Shown here: in pieces, positions 42,601-50,217 of the stretch
How positions within the stretch are numbered: the first letter of the stretch is position 1
How the letters are laid out: every line of letters starts with the position of its first letter
Origin: Halomarina rubra
GTDB lineage: Archaea; Halobacteriota; Halobacteria; Halobacteriales; Haloarculaceae
DNA: 64,000 nt
Direction of reading: 5' to 3'
Assembly (NCBI RefSeq): GCF_023699475.1
Contig: NZ_JALXFV010000001.1
Coordinates: 127,534-191,533, forward strand
The notes under the pieces: model-generated
The model's input: the letters and a program-made list of their open reading frames with translations, nothing else
Told to the model about the DNA's origin: nothing
Databases searched by the model: none
Position numbers and translations under genes: made by a program

Positions 42601-43213
42601 CGAACCGGTCAACATGCTCGCCATCGACGAGTACGACGCCGTCGCCGAGGACCTCGCGGACCTCGAAGACAAGCGTGCGACGCTCGTCGAGGAGCGCGAC
42701 GGCATCGTCGAACGCATCGAGGGGTTCGAGGCGAAGAAGAAGGAGACGTTCATGGAGTCGTACGAGGCCATCCGCGAGCACTTCGAGGACATCTTCGAGC
42801 GCCTCTCCAGCGGGTCGGGCACGCTCGTCCTCGAAGACGAGGCCGACCCGTTCGACGGCGGTCTGACGATGAAGGCCCAACCCCGAGACAAGCCCGTCCA
42901 GCGTCTGGACGCGATGAGCGGCGGGGAGAAGTCCCTGACCGCACTGGCGTTCATCTTCGCCATCCAGCGCCACAACCCCGCGCCGTTCTACGCGCTCGAC
43001 GAGGTCGACGCCTTCCTCGACGCCGCCAACGCCGAGGCCGTCGGCGAGATGGTCGACGCGCTGGCCGACGACGCGCAGTTCGTCGTCGTCTCCCACCGCT
43101 CGGCGCTGCTCGAACGCTCCGAGCGCGCCATCGGCGTGACGATGATGGACGACAACGTCAGCGCCGTGACAGGCATCGACCTGAGCAGTCAGGGGGTGCC
43201 GGCGGATGATTGA
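39647..43213 (+). CDS. smc: Chromosome segregation protein SMC
   Basis: This 1188-residue condensin ATPase has Walker A GPNGSGKSNIID at 31-42. Long coiled coils (about 165-515 and 690-1030) surround a hinge near 527-680 (YGRAVTTVLNADEQGVHGTV). The signature AMSGGEKSLTALAF lies near 1089, with Walker B YALDEVDAFLD near 1115. It bridges and loops DNA with ScpA. ATG 39647 is set by MHIKELVLDDFKSF, the family start. The 3' end overlaps scpA by 8 nt. Confidence 0.97.
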   Translation: MHIKELVLDDFKSFGRKTRIPFYEDFTTISGPNGSGKSNIIDSVLFALGLARTSGIRAEKLTDLIYNPDDDGTEFTGEREASVEVVLDNSDGTLSHSQVTTAAGTDNVGDTDEITIKRRVKQTEDNYYSYYYLNGRSVNLSDIQDLLAQAGVAPEGYNVVMQGDVTEIINMTAGSRREIIDEIAGVAEFDARKADAMDELEVVEERVDEADLRIEEKQERLAQLEDERETALQYQGLKEEREEYEGYLKAAELEDKRADLGKTEGKIERDEEKLADRQRALDEKQGTVVRLEEDLEDLNAEIERTGEDEQLRVKREMEEVKGEISRLEDQVESARERIEEAENKRRQAFVKVDRKQETVDDLHAKVRNIKVEKASLKADVQEKEAELESVEADIAAVDDEYEQLKTDLADARERLEDAKAEKNELQREQDRLLDEARRRSNEQRELREEIEELEAEIPDLKADLTDLEAELGKLEQNKETIESVVDDLRGEKYELQDDLDAIEDEVSAAQAEYAELEAKAGQSGDTSYGRAVTTVLNADEQGVHGTVGQLGGVSAQYATACETAAGGRLANVVVEDDGVGQRCIEFLKSRNAGRATFLPMSKMRGRSLPSLPNDDGVVDFAYNLIDFDPMYADVFSYVVGDTLVVEDMATARDLMGKFRMVTLEGDLVEKSGAMTGGSRSGSRYSFASGAGQLERVAKRINDLEEKRQSVREDLRDVESRLDDARDRQANAADKVRDVENDIAQTESRIEEIHDTIAAKEEELDAIDDDRETVSERMDALEADIADQDETIEGIESEIADLEAELRDSEVAELTERAEAIREEVATLDEEADDLDGTLNELQLEKQYAEEAIEDLHDDIESAQNRKAEAEERVAELEAEIEDQNELLEEKREQVADLEDELADLKEERNDLKADLREAREERDAAKEKLGRVESRLENAREKRDRLEWEVDELAAQVGEYDPEDVPDHETVEKEIARLDGEMEALEPVNMLAIDEYDAVAEDLADLEDKRATLVEERDGIVERIEGFEAKKKETFMESYEAIREHFEDIFERLSSGSGTLVLEDEADPFDGGLTMKAQPRDKPVQRLDAMSGGEKSLTALAFIFAIQRHNPAPFYALDEVDAFLDAANAEAVGEMVDALADDAQFVVVSHRSALLERSERAIGVTMMDDNVSAVTGIDLSSQGVPADD

Positions 43214-44231
43214 CGACGAGGAGTCACGCGAGCAGGAGCGAGCCGACCGCGAGGCGTTCTACACCGACGGCGGCCAGGAGATAGCAGACGGCGTCTCGCT
43301 GAACATCGCGGGCCACGACGAGCGCAAACGCGAGCGCGAGAACGGGCACGACGACGCGGCCGCGCTGTTCGGCGACGAGGACGGCGACACGGAGGACACA
43401 CCGACCGTCGACGCTCCCTCGGACCTCCCGACCGACGACGACGGCGAGGAGGTCGAACCCGTCGAACTGCTCGTCCAACTGGCCGACCGTGGCGAGATAG
43501 AGCCGTGGGACATCGACATCGTCGCGGTCACCGACGCGTTTCTCGACGCACTCGACGACGCCGACATCCGTACCGGTGGCCGCGCGCTGTTCTACGCGAG
43601 CGTCCTCCTGCGGATGAAGTCCGACGCGCTGATGGAGTCCGACGACCCCGAGGAACCGGAACCGTGGGAAGAGCCGTGGGACGCCCCACCCGCAGACGCC
43701 GACGAGGACTGGCGACCGGACCCGTTCGACGCGCTCGACCGGGAGATGGACCGCCGACTCGAACGCAAGCGCGCTCGGGGGATGCCCGAGACGCTCGACG
43801 AACTGGTCCGAGAGTTGCGCGAGGCCGAACGCGGGTCGTGGTGGAAGGAGTCGCGAACCTACGACACGAGCGACTCGCCGAAGGGCTTTCGACGCGGGAC
43901 CCAGACCCTCGACTACCACACCGCCGACGACCTGCGCCTCGACGACGAACCCACCGCCGACGACGTGACCGGCACCGCCCACCAGGAGGACATGGAGACG
44001 ACTATCCAGCACGTCTACCGCGACCTGCGCGAGCAGTACGACGCGGGCCGGAGCGAGGTGCTGTTCGCCGAAGTCGAGCAGTCCGGCGGCGCGCGCGTCG
44101 AGACGTTCCTCGCGTTGCTGTTCCTCGCACACCGCAAGCAGATTCGCCTCGAACAGGACGAACTGTTCGGCGACCTCTGGATTCAGGACCCGGCGGCGGC
44201 GGACGCGCCCGCCGAGGCCGTCGCCGACTGA
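43206..44231 (+). CDS. scpA: Segregation and condensation protein ScpA
   Basis: This 341-residue kleisin closes the SMC ring. An acidic, Arg-containing N-terminal extension (1-75) precedes the kleisin N-domain with VELLVQLADRGEIEPWDIDIV and LFYASVLLRMKSDALM. A charged linker follows, and the C-terminal winged helix has FAEVEQSGGARVETFLALL and LAHRKQIRLEQDELFGD. It overlaps the smc stop by 8 nt. No scpB follows, although bacterial and many archaeal loci have it. Confidence 0.94.
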   Translation: MIDDEESREQERADREAFYTDGGQEIADGVSLNIAGHDERKRERENGHDDAAALFGDEDGDTEDTPTVDAPSDLPTDDDGEEVEPVELLVQLADRGEIEPWDIDIVAVTDAFLDALDDADIRTGGRALFYASVLLRMKSDALMESDDPEEPEPWEEPWDAPPADADEDWRPDPFDALDREMDRRLERKRARGMPETLDELVRELREAERGSWWKESRTYDTSDSPKGFRRGTQTLDYHTADDLRLDDEPTADDVTGTAHQEDMETTIQHVYRDLREQYDAGRSEVLFAEVEQSGGARVETFLALLFLAHRKQIRLEQDELFGDLWIQDPAAADAPAEAVAD

Positions 44232-44286
44232 CGCGACTGGACCTGTTCTCCCCACGATTTATCACTCGCCATACACACGTCCGTCC

Positions 44287-44754
44287 ATGGCCCGCCCCCG
44301 GTCCCTCTCGGATGCGGTGGGAGACCTCCTCCCGATTGCCGCGTTCGTCCTCCCGGCACTCGCGTACAGCGCCGCACACGACGCCGGAATCGTCGGCGAG
44401 ACCGCGGGCTACGCGCTCGCCACGTTCTACGTCGTGGTGGCAGTGCTCGCCAACCACCGTGAGTATTCGGTGTCGACGTTCGGGTGGACACGGAGCGTCG
44501 ACACCGAATCGGTCGAAGAGTGCGACGACCGCTGTGCGTCCTGCGACGGTCCCGTCGCGACCGGTCTCGAACGGACCTACGCCGAGCAGTTCGTCGCCTT
44601 CGGCTACCCCCTGACGACGGGCGACTGGGGCGAGAACACGTACTGTGCGGCGTGTGCCACCGAGGAGTTCCCGGGTGAGCACCGCCGTTCGCACGACGAA
44701 CGCGATGTCGCACAGGACGCAGAGGAACGGACCGACGAACTCGACACCGCGTAG
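44287..44754 (+). CDS. Two-helix membrane protein with a zinc-like Cys module
   Basis: This 155-residue protein has hydrophobic segments at about 13-29 and 40-56. A cytoplasmic part follows with CDDRCASCDGPV and YCAACATEEF, pairs that could form a zinc ribbon. The acidic Glu/Asp-rich tail is disordered. It lies 55 nt after scpA, perhaps read through from the condensin operon. I cannot assign a family with confidence; it appears conserved in haloarchaea. Confidence 0.7.
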   Translation: MARPRSLSDAVGDLLPIAAFVLPALAYSAAHDAGIVGETAGYALATFYVVVAVLANHREYSVSTFGWTRSVDTESVEECDDRCASCDGPVATGLERTYAEQFVAFGYPLTTGDWGENTYCAACATEEFPGEHRRSHDERDVAQDAEERTDELDTA

Positions 44755-44772
44755 TGTGACGAGAGCGCCGTT

Positions 44773-45621
44773 CTACAGGTACTCGCCGGCGAGCAGGTCC
44801 ACCTGTTCTTTGGTCGCGTCGGGAATCTCCTCGCTGGGCGTGTTGATGGTGCCGTCGAGCGCGTGCCCGCAGTCACAGTCGCGCTCTGCGGGGAGGTGCT
44901 CGATGGCGTGGTCGATGACCCGCTTGATGGCCGTCTCGTTGGCGGCGGCGTTCTCCAGCACCTCGTCGAGCGTGACTTCGGCGTCCTGTTTCCAGACGTC
45001 GTAGTCGGTGATGCCGGTGATGGTCGCGTAGCACATCTCGGCCTCGCGGGCGAGTTTCGCCTCGGGGATGGCGGTCATTCCGACGACGTCCCAGCCCTGC
45101 TGGCGGAAGAACTCGCTCTCGGCGCGCGTCGAGTACTGCGGGCCTTCGATGCAGACGTAGGTGCCGCCCTTCTCCGCGCCCTCCTCGGTCGCTTCGTTCG
45201 CCGAGTCGGTGAGGTGGTCGACCATGTGCGGGCAGTACGGGTCGGCGAACCCCATGTGGACGACCATCCCGTCGCCGAAGAAGGAGTACGGCCGGTGGGA
45301 GGTGCGGTCGAATATCTGGTCGGGCACCAGCAGCGCCTGTGGCGGGAGGTCCTCGCGGAGGCTCCCCACGGCGTTGGAGGCGAGGATGCGCTCGACGCCT
45401 AACTGCTTCAGGGCGTGGATGTTCGCGCGGTACGGCGCGTTCGTCGGGTTGTACTGGTGGTTGCGGCCGTGGCGCGGGAGGAAGGCGACTTCAGTCCCGG
45501 CCATCTCGCCGACGGTGACGGGTGCGCTCGGTTCGCCGAACGGTGTCGTCACGTCCTCCTCGCGGACGTTCGAGAGGTCGAGCGCGTCGTAGATTCCACT
45601 GCCACCGATGAACCCTATCAT
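44773..45621 (-). CDS. mtnP: S-methyl-5'-thioadenosine phosphorylase (or 6-oxopurine variant)
   Basis: This 282-residue phosphorylase cleaves methylthioadenosine to adenine and methylthioribose-1-phosphate. The phosphate loop is FIGGSGIYD at residues 3-11. FLPRHGRNHQYNPTNAPYRANI near 49 and ASNAVGSL near 83 are family blocks, and VCIEGPQYSTRAESE with GMTAIPEAKLARE close the site. Substrate-determining positions are similar in MTAP and MTIP, so inosine-type substrates cannot be excluded. ATG 45621 is used. The tail carries a Cys-rich ERDCDCGHALDG. It is divergent from the DUF547 gene across 46 nt. Confidence 0.9.
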   Translation of the reverse strand: MIGFIGGSGIYDALDLSNVREEDVTTPFGEPSAPVTVGEMAGTEVAFLPRHGRNHQYNPTNAPYRANIHALKQLGVERILASNAVGSLREDLPPQALLVPDQIFDRTSHRPYSFFGDGMVVHMGFADPYCPHMVDHLTDSANEATEEGAEKGGTYVCIEGPQYSTRAESEFFRQQGWDVVGMTAIPEAKLAREAEMCYATITGITDYDVWKQDAEVTLDEVLENAAANETAIKRVIDHAIEHLPAERDCDCGHALDGTINTPSEEIPDATKEQVDLLAGEYL

Positions 45622-45667
45622 ACCTCTTGCTCCCGCGTGCGCCGCTAAAGCCTGACGGAAAACGACC

Positions 45668-46489
45668 ATGCCGTTCGCGCGTCTCTTGGCGCCCGTGACT
45701 TCCGTGCCCCTCGCCGCGACGGTCGACAACGACCCGCTCGCGCTGGCCGCCGACTTCCTCCGGGCGGTCCGGTACGGCGACCCGACGACCGCACACGAGC
45801 GCACTCTGCGTGACCTCGACCCCGACGTACTCGCGGCGACGCTCGACACCGACGAACGCAGGCTGGCGTTCTGGCTGAACGTCTACAACGCCTCCGTTCA
45901 GGTGCTCCTCGACGCCGCGCCCGAGCAGTTCGCGGACCGTCGTCGGTTCTTCTCCGCGCCGGTCGTCGCCGTCGCCGGCCACGACCTGAGCCTGGACGAC
46001 ATCGAACACGGCATCTTACGCCGGTCACGGCACTCGCTGGGGCTGGGGTACCTCCCGCGTCGGGCCGACGCGTTCGAGCGGACCCACCGCGTCGACGAGC
46101 GCGACCCGCGAATCCACTTCGCGCTCAACTGCGGGGCCGAGAGCTGTCCGCCCATCCTCGCGTACGACCACGAGACCGTCGACGAACGACTCGACACGGT
46201 GACTGCGGGCTACCTCGACACGGAAGTCGAGTCCGACGCCGAGGGCGACGTGGTCCGGGTTCCCCGACTGTTGCTCTGGTACCGCGGGGACTTCGGCGGT
46301 CGTTCGGGTATTCTCGACCTGCTCCGGGAGTACGACGCGGTCCCGGCCGACGCGTCCCCCCGTCTCCGCTATCGCTCGTACGACTGGTCGCTCGCGCTCG
46401 ACCGGTTCGCCGACCGAGCGGGCGGTCGCAGGCCCGAACGCACAGGCGGGAGCGAGGACGACGACTCAGACGGTGCACCACGCGAGTAG
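45668..46489 (+). CDS. DUF547 domain protein
   Basis: This 273-residue protein shows the DUF547 blocks FWLNVYNASVQVLL and IHFALNCGAESCPP, with LSLDDIEHGILR between them. His, Cys and Glu in these blocks suggest a thiol-peptidase-like site, but the activity is unproven. ATG 45668 is chosen. The acidic tail overlaps the 3' end of the prenyltransferase gene by 24 nt on the other strand. It is not preceded by an evident signal peptide, so it is probably cytoplasmic or membrane-associated. Confidence 0.86.
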   Translation: MPFARLLAPVTSVPLAATVDNDPLALAADFLRAVRYGDPTTAHERTLRDLDPDVLAATLDTDERRLAFWLNVYNASVQVLLDAAPEQFADRRRFFSAPVVAVAGHDLSLDDIEHGILRRSRHSLGLGYLPRRADAFERTHRVDERDPRIHFALNCGAESCPPILAYDHETVDERLDTVTAGYLDTEVESDAEGDVVRVPRLLLWYRGDFGGRSGILDLLREYDAVPADASPRLRYRSYDWSLALDRFADRAGGRRPERTGGSEDDDSDGAPRE

Positions 46490-47389
46490 CTGGACGACGA
46501 CGAGCGCGACCATCGCGGCGACGCTCGGGAACGGCACGCGCCGTTCGGTGTACCCCGCCGCGCCCCACACGGACAGCGGGAGGACGAGCAGGCTCGCACC
46601 CGCGACGACGACCGGGAGTACGCCCCCCGCGAGGAGCGCGAGCGACCCGAACGCGACCACGACGCACCCGACGTACAACGTTCGGAGGCGTCGCGGTGCG
46701 AGTCGGGTGACGAGCGTCCGTTTCCCGACGGCGGCGTCGGCCCGCCGGTCGGGCCACTGCGTCGCCAGCAGGTTCGCGAACACGAGTGAGAACAGCGGGA
46801 CGCACGCGAGCAGTGTCGTCGCCAGCGGCCCGCCGAGCACGGCCGCGCCGTACGTCGGCAGGAGGAGACCGCCGAGTACGGCGTTGTCGAGTTCGCCCCA
46901 CCCCCGCCAGGCGAGTTTCAACGGCCCGACGGAGTACTGCCAGCCGAAGACGGCGACCACTGCGAGCAGCGCGAGCGCGGGGAGCGGGAGGACGCCGAGC
47001 ACTGCACCGACGAGCGCGAGCGCCGACCCGACGCCGAGCGCGACGACACCCGCGCGGAGGGCCATCGTCCGCGGGAGACCGGTCCGAGCCAGTGCACCGC
47101 TCCCGCCGGAGAAGGGCGTCCGGTCGGTCAGTGCGTCGGTCTCGTGGTCGGCGAACTCGTTGGCGTCGTGGACGCTCGCGGCGACGCCGAGCAGGGCGGC
47201 CGCCCCGACGACGAGCGCGGCCCAGTCGAGGGTCGCGCCGCTCGCCAGCGCTATCTTCGCACCCAGCGCGTAGACGGCGAGTATCAGGAGGAGCTGTGAG
47301 GGGCGGCTCAGCTTCCAGTACGCCCACAGGCGGGTCCGTGGCCCCAGCGACGGCTCGGCGGCCGCGCTCGTCGTCGGTGCCCGGTCCAT
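46466..47389 (-). CDS. UbiA-family prenyltransferase
   Basis: This 307-residue membrane protein has about eight to nine hydrophobic helices. The first Asp-rich motif, NEFADHETD (residues 77-85), binds the prenyl diphosphate through Mg. The second, DRRADAAVGKRT, is near residue 204. The loop TPFSGGSGAL and a helix with GELDNAVLGGLLLPTYG are MenA-like, suggesting an aromatic acceptor such as a naphthoquinone precursor. Lipid (DGGGP) or carotenoid acceptors are alternatives. Two basic loops mark the cytoplasmic side. Confidence 0.85.
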   Translation of the reverse strand: MDRAPTTSAAAEPSLGPRTRLWAYWKLSRPSQLLLILAVYALGAKIALASGATLDWAALVVGAAALLGVAASVHDANEFADHETDALTDRTPFSGGSGALARTGLPRTMALRAGVVALGVGSALALVGAVLGVLPLPALALLAVVAVFGWQYSVGPLKLAWRGWGELDNAVLGGLLLPTYGAAVLGGPLATTLLACVPLFSLVFANLLATQWPDRRADAAVGKRTLVTRLAPRRLRTLYVGCVVVAFGSLALLAGGVLPVVVAGASLLVLPLSVWGAAGYTERRVPFPSVAAMVALVVVQLLAWCTV

Positions 47390-47480
47390 ACGCGAGAATC
47401 GGTCGCTCGGTGCCTAAACACGCCGGTCGGGTCCGGAAGTCGTCGGTCGCTGTGCGTGTCGGAGGTCGGTCGCGCGCTCG

Positions 47481-48173
47481 TCAGTCGGCGAGTCGCCAGG
47501 TGCCGCCCGAGGAGGCGATGACGTCGCGGCGTTCCATCTCCTGAAGGACCTCGTCCATCCGGCCCGGCTGGGCGATCTCCATCTCGATGCGCTCGACCTG
47601 GTGGTACTCGTTGAGGAGGTGGCGGATGTCGTCGCGGGTGTAGGGACCGTCGTCGTCGCGCTCCATCACGCCCGAGATGACGTCGGTCATGTCCTCGATG
47701 AAGTTCCACGGGTAGACCATCCACGTCCACTCCTCCAGGCGCTCGCCGATGAAGTCGGGTTCGAACCCGCTTGTCTGGAGCAGTTGGAGCGAAGCGGTGC
47801 GGACCTCGCCGGGGTCGCGTTCGGCGACGTACTCCTCGGCGCGACGGAACGACCCGCCGGTGTCGGCGATGTCGTCGATGATGAGGACGTCCTTGCCCTC
47901 GACGCTCCCCTCCGGCATCGGGTAGCGCACCGTCGGTTCGCCGGACTTCTGGGCGGTGCCGACGTAGTGTTCCATCTTCAGGCTCGCGAGGTCGTCCAGT
48001 CCGAGGAAGTCACAGACACACCGACCCGCGAACCAGCCCCCGCGCGCGAGCGCGACGACGACCTCTGGCTCGAACTCGGCGCGCTTGATGTCCTCGCTCA
48101 CCTCGCGACAGAGGTCGTAGACGTAGTCCCAGTTGGTGATGGTGCACTTGAAGTCGTCCGGGAGGTCGCTCAT
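47481..48173 (-). CDS. Purine-type phosphoribosyltransferase with winged-helix C-terminus
   Basis: This 230-residue enzyme has the PRPP loop VLIIDDIADTGG at 96-107 and a hood region with VVVALARGGWFAGR. ATG 48173 is used; family enzymes start at SDLPDDFKC-like residues. The C-terminal 60 residues (RDDIRHLLNEYHQVERIEME) look like a winged helix, a common haloarchaeal addition to hypoxanthine/xanthine PRTs. It probably salvages xanthine or guanine and may sense nucleotides. The C-terminal region may bind DNA, but that is inference. Confidence 0.85.
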   Translation of the reverse strand: MSDLPDDFKCTITNWDYVYDLCREVSEDIKRAEFEPEVVVALARGGWFAGRCVCDFLGLDDLASLKMEHYVGTAQKSGEPTVRYPMPEGSVEGKDVLIIDDIADTGGSFRRAEEYVAERDPGEVRTASLQLLQTSGFEPDFIGERLEEWTWMVYPWNFIEDMTDVISGVMERDDDGPYTRDDIRHLLNEYHQVERIEMEIAQPGRMDEVLQEMERRDVIASSGGTWRLAD

Positions 48174-48279
48174 TCCTTCCGTCAGTCCCCGGCCACCGAC
48201 CATAAGGGTTTACAGCCGTGGTTCGTGCGGTGACGCCACGCACACCTCACGACGCGCCGCCGAGACCGTCTCGACCCGG

Positions 48280-48672
48280 TCAGTAGCTCCGGTGGGTCGC
48301 CGACCCGACGTCGACGCGGACGAGCGTGTTCTCGCCCTCCCAGGCGTCCTCGGGGACGCCGTACCGACGGTTGATGGCACGGTTCGCCGTCCGGGTCGCC
48401 GCCTCGTCGTCGACGACCGACGCGGTCCCGAGCACCGTGACGTGCCACTCGGGGATGCCCGCCGAGGCGCGCTCTATCGACAGCGCGACCCGCGGGTTCG
48501 CCCGCAGGTTGGCGAGCTTCCGCCCGCTGGTGACGAGTTCGACGACGCCGTCCTCGTAGCGGAACCACAGCGGCGCGACGTGGGGTCGACCATCGTCGCA
48601 GGTCGCGAGGTGGGCGGTCACGGGGTCGCCTGTGAGCAGTCGTTCGGCCTCCGCGGGGACGTTGGCTCCCAT
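48280..48672 (-). CDS. Pyridoxamine 5'-phosphate oxidase-like flavoprotein (130 aa)
   Basis: This is a split-barrel protein. HLATCDDGRPHVAPLWF is the first strand pair, YEDGVVELVTSGRKLANLR the second, then NPRVALSIERA and the loop WHVTVLGTASVVDD. Such short proteins bind FMN or F420 and reduce unknown substrates. ATG 48672 is used; the longer frame to 48753 is rejected because extra residues are not family-like. It is downstream of and divergent from the small Cys protein at 48852. Confidence 0.84.
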   Translation of the reverse strand: MGANVPAEAERLLTGDPVTAHLATCDDGRPHVAPLWFRYEDGVVELVTSGRKLANLRANPRVALSIERASAGIPEWHVTVLGTASVVDDEAATRTANRAINRRYGVPEDAWEGENTLVRVDVGSATHRSY

Positions 48673-48851
48673 ACCCGACGGGACGTGTCGAGCGAGGAAA
48701 ACGTTCGTCCCGTCGACGTGGTTCGTCTCGACTCGCCGCCACGTTTCCCCCACTCACCGCCACGGCACGTCTGCCGCCCGTCAGACGACGACACCGACCG
48801 GCTACAGGTGTAGACGTGAACCACAAATACATCCACTCGTGAGTGTGCGAC

Positions 48852-49085
48852 ATGACACCAAACGCCAGCACGCCCGTCGACGGTGCAGTCGAGCGCCCTC
48901 GCTCGTGGCTCTACTGTGAGACCTGCGAGTGGACGCGGACGGTCCGGTCGGCGTCCTGCCAGTCGGCGTTCGCGCTGGCCGAGGAGGACGCCCGGATGCA
49001 CGCGGCGCTGACCGACTACGAGGGCGAGAGCCACCGCGTCCACGCCATCGACGCCGAGACGGGGCAGGTCGTCGTCCGTGACTGA
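48852..49085 (+). CDS. Small Cys/His protein, possible zinc finger
   Basis: This 77-residue protein carries LYCETCEWTRTVRSASCQSA, with Cys pairs and later His residues (ARMHAALTDYEGESHRVHA) that could form one zinc finger. Such small zinc-finger proteins are abundant in haloarchaea, usually with unknown function. ATG 48852 is chosen over the frame start at 48843. It precedes PhzF by 81 nt; no clear operon. Confidence 0.7.
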   Translation: MTPNASTPVDGAVERPRSWLYCETCEWTRTVRSASCQSAFALAEEDARMHAALTDYEGESHRVHAIDAETGQVVVRD

Positions 49086-49166
49086 CCACCAGTAGTCGGC
49101 GCGTCCCCGCCCGCCTCGACTCTCCCGGCCCCGAGATTGAAACCACCCCGCCGCGATTGGGTCCGT

Positions 49167-50063
49167 ATGGACACCCGACGCACGCTCCTCGTGGACGCGT
49201 TCACCGACGACCCGTTGGCGGGGAACGCCGCGGGACTGGTCCCCGACGCCGAGGGCCTCGACGAGGGGCAGATGCAGGCCATCGCCCGCGAGTTGAACGC
49301 CAGCGAGACGGCCTTCCTCACCGACAGCGAGGAGGCCGACCGCCGCATCCGCTACTTCACGCCCGAGACGGAGGTGAACCTCTGTGGGCACGCCACCGTC
49401 GCGGCCCACGCGTTCCTCCACCGGGCCGAGGCCATCGACGACGGGACGCACTCGCTGGCGACGAACGTCGGCGTCCTCGACGTCGAGGTCGAGAGCGACG
49501 GGACGGTGTGGATGACCCAGGCCCCACCCGAGACCCACGCCGTCGACGTGGACTACGAGGAGGTGGCGGCGGCCATCGGCGTCGACCTCGACGCGCTGAC
49601 CGACCTCGAAGCCGACCTCCCGCTGGGGTGGGCCTCGACCGGTCTCGCCTTCCTCTGTGTCCCCGTGACGTTCCTCGACGCACTCGGGGAGGCCGACCCG
49701 GACATGGCCGCCGTCGAGGCGCTGTGTGAGGCGGTCGACGCCACGGGCGTCTACGCGTTCACGTTCGACACCATCGACCCCGACGCGACGCTCCACGGCC
49801 GGATGTTCGCGCCCGGCGCGGGCGTCCCCGAGGACCCCGTGACGGGCACCGCCAGTGGGGCGGTGACGGCGTACCTCCGCGAACACGACGCGCTCGATTC
49901 GTACGCCGACCTCGCCTACGAACAGGGCCACTTCGTCGACCGGCCCGGGCGGGTCCACGTCCGGTACACCGAGGAGGTCCACGTCGGGGGACGCGCGGTC
50001 GTCACGCTCGACGGAGAACTCGCCGTGCCCGACCCCGACGAGGAGGACATCGTCGTCGCGTAA
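49167..50063 (+). CDS. PhzF family isomerase/epimerase-like protein
   Basis: This 298-residue protein has the DapF-like double fold. The catalytic Glu47 is in NASETAFL. NLCGHATVAAHAFL near residue 74 and the C-terminal GVPEDPVTGTASG near 219 are signature loops. PhzF proteins isomerise diverse substrates; the real substrate here is unknown, and no phenazine genes are present. ATG 49167 gives a native start, MDTRRTLLVDAFTDDPLAGN. Confidence 0.9.
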   Translation: MDTRRTLLVDAFTDDPLAGNAAGLVPDAEGLDEGQMQAIARELNASETAFLTDSEEADRRIRYFTPETEVNLCGHATVAAHAFLHRAEAIDDGTHSLATNVGVLDVEVESDGTVWMTQAPPETHAVDVDYEEVAAAIGVDLDALTDLEADLPLGWASTGLAFLCVPVTFLDALGEADPDMAAVEALCEAVDATGVYAFTFDTIDPDATLHGRMFAPGAGVPEDPVTGTASGAVTAYLREHDALDSYADLAYEQGHFVDRPGRVHVRYTEEVHVGGRAVVTLDGELAVPDPDEEDIVVA

Positions 50064-50185
50064 CCCCACCAGCGACCCGGAGAGTACGCGATTTCGTATC
50101 TGCGTGAACTGTCCCGATGTCGTGGGTAGCGGCCCGCTACCGCCGGGTTACGCGGTGGGAAACGGTTGGGAGGTTCGGAAGGTTC

Positions 50186-50191
50186 TTTAGC
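50186..50191 (+). promoter_or_regulatory. TATA-like box of ppsA
   Basis: TTTAGC lies 27-32 nt before ATG 50218. It resembles the boxes of secG and metG (TTTAG), suggesting a shared local promoter style. Confidence 0.5.
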
Positions 50192-50217
50192 GGTTCCGTT
50201 GACGGACCCGATACGCA

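Noticed and set aside
41468-43096. 542-codon minus-strand frame within smc
   Set aside because: The Leu/Val/Asp periodicity is that of the coiled coil read backwards; there is no domain or promoter.
47745-47775. GGGTTCGAACCC, a T-loop-like word
   Set aside because: It is coding sequence of the phosphoribosyltransferase (SGFEPDF); no acceptor or anticodon stem pairs around it.
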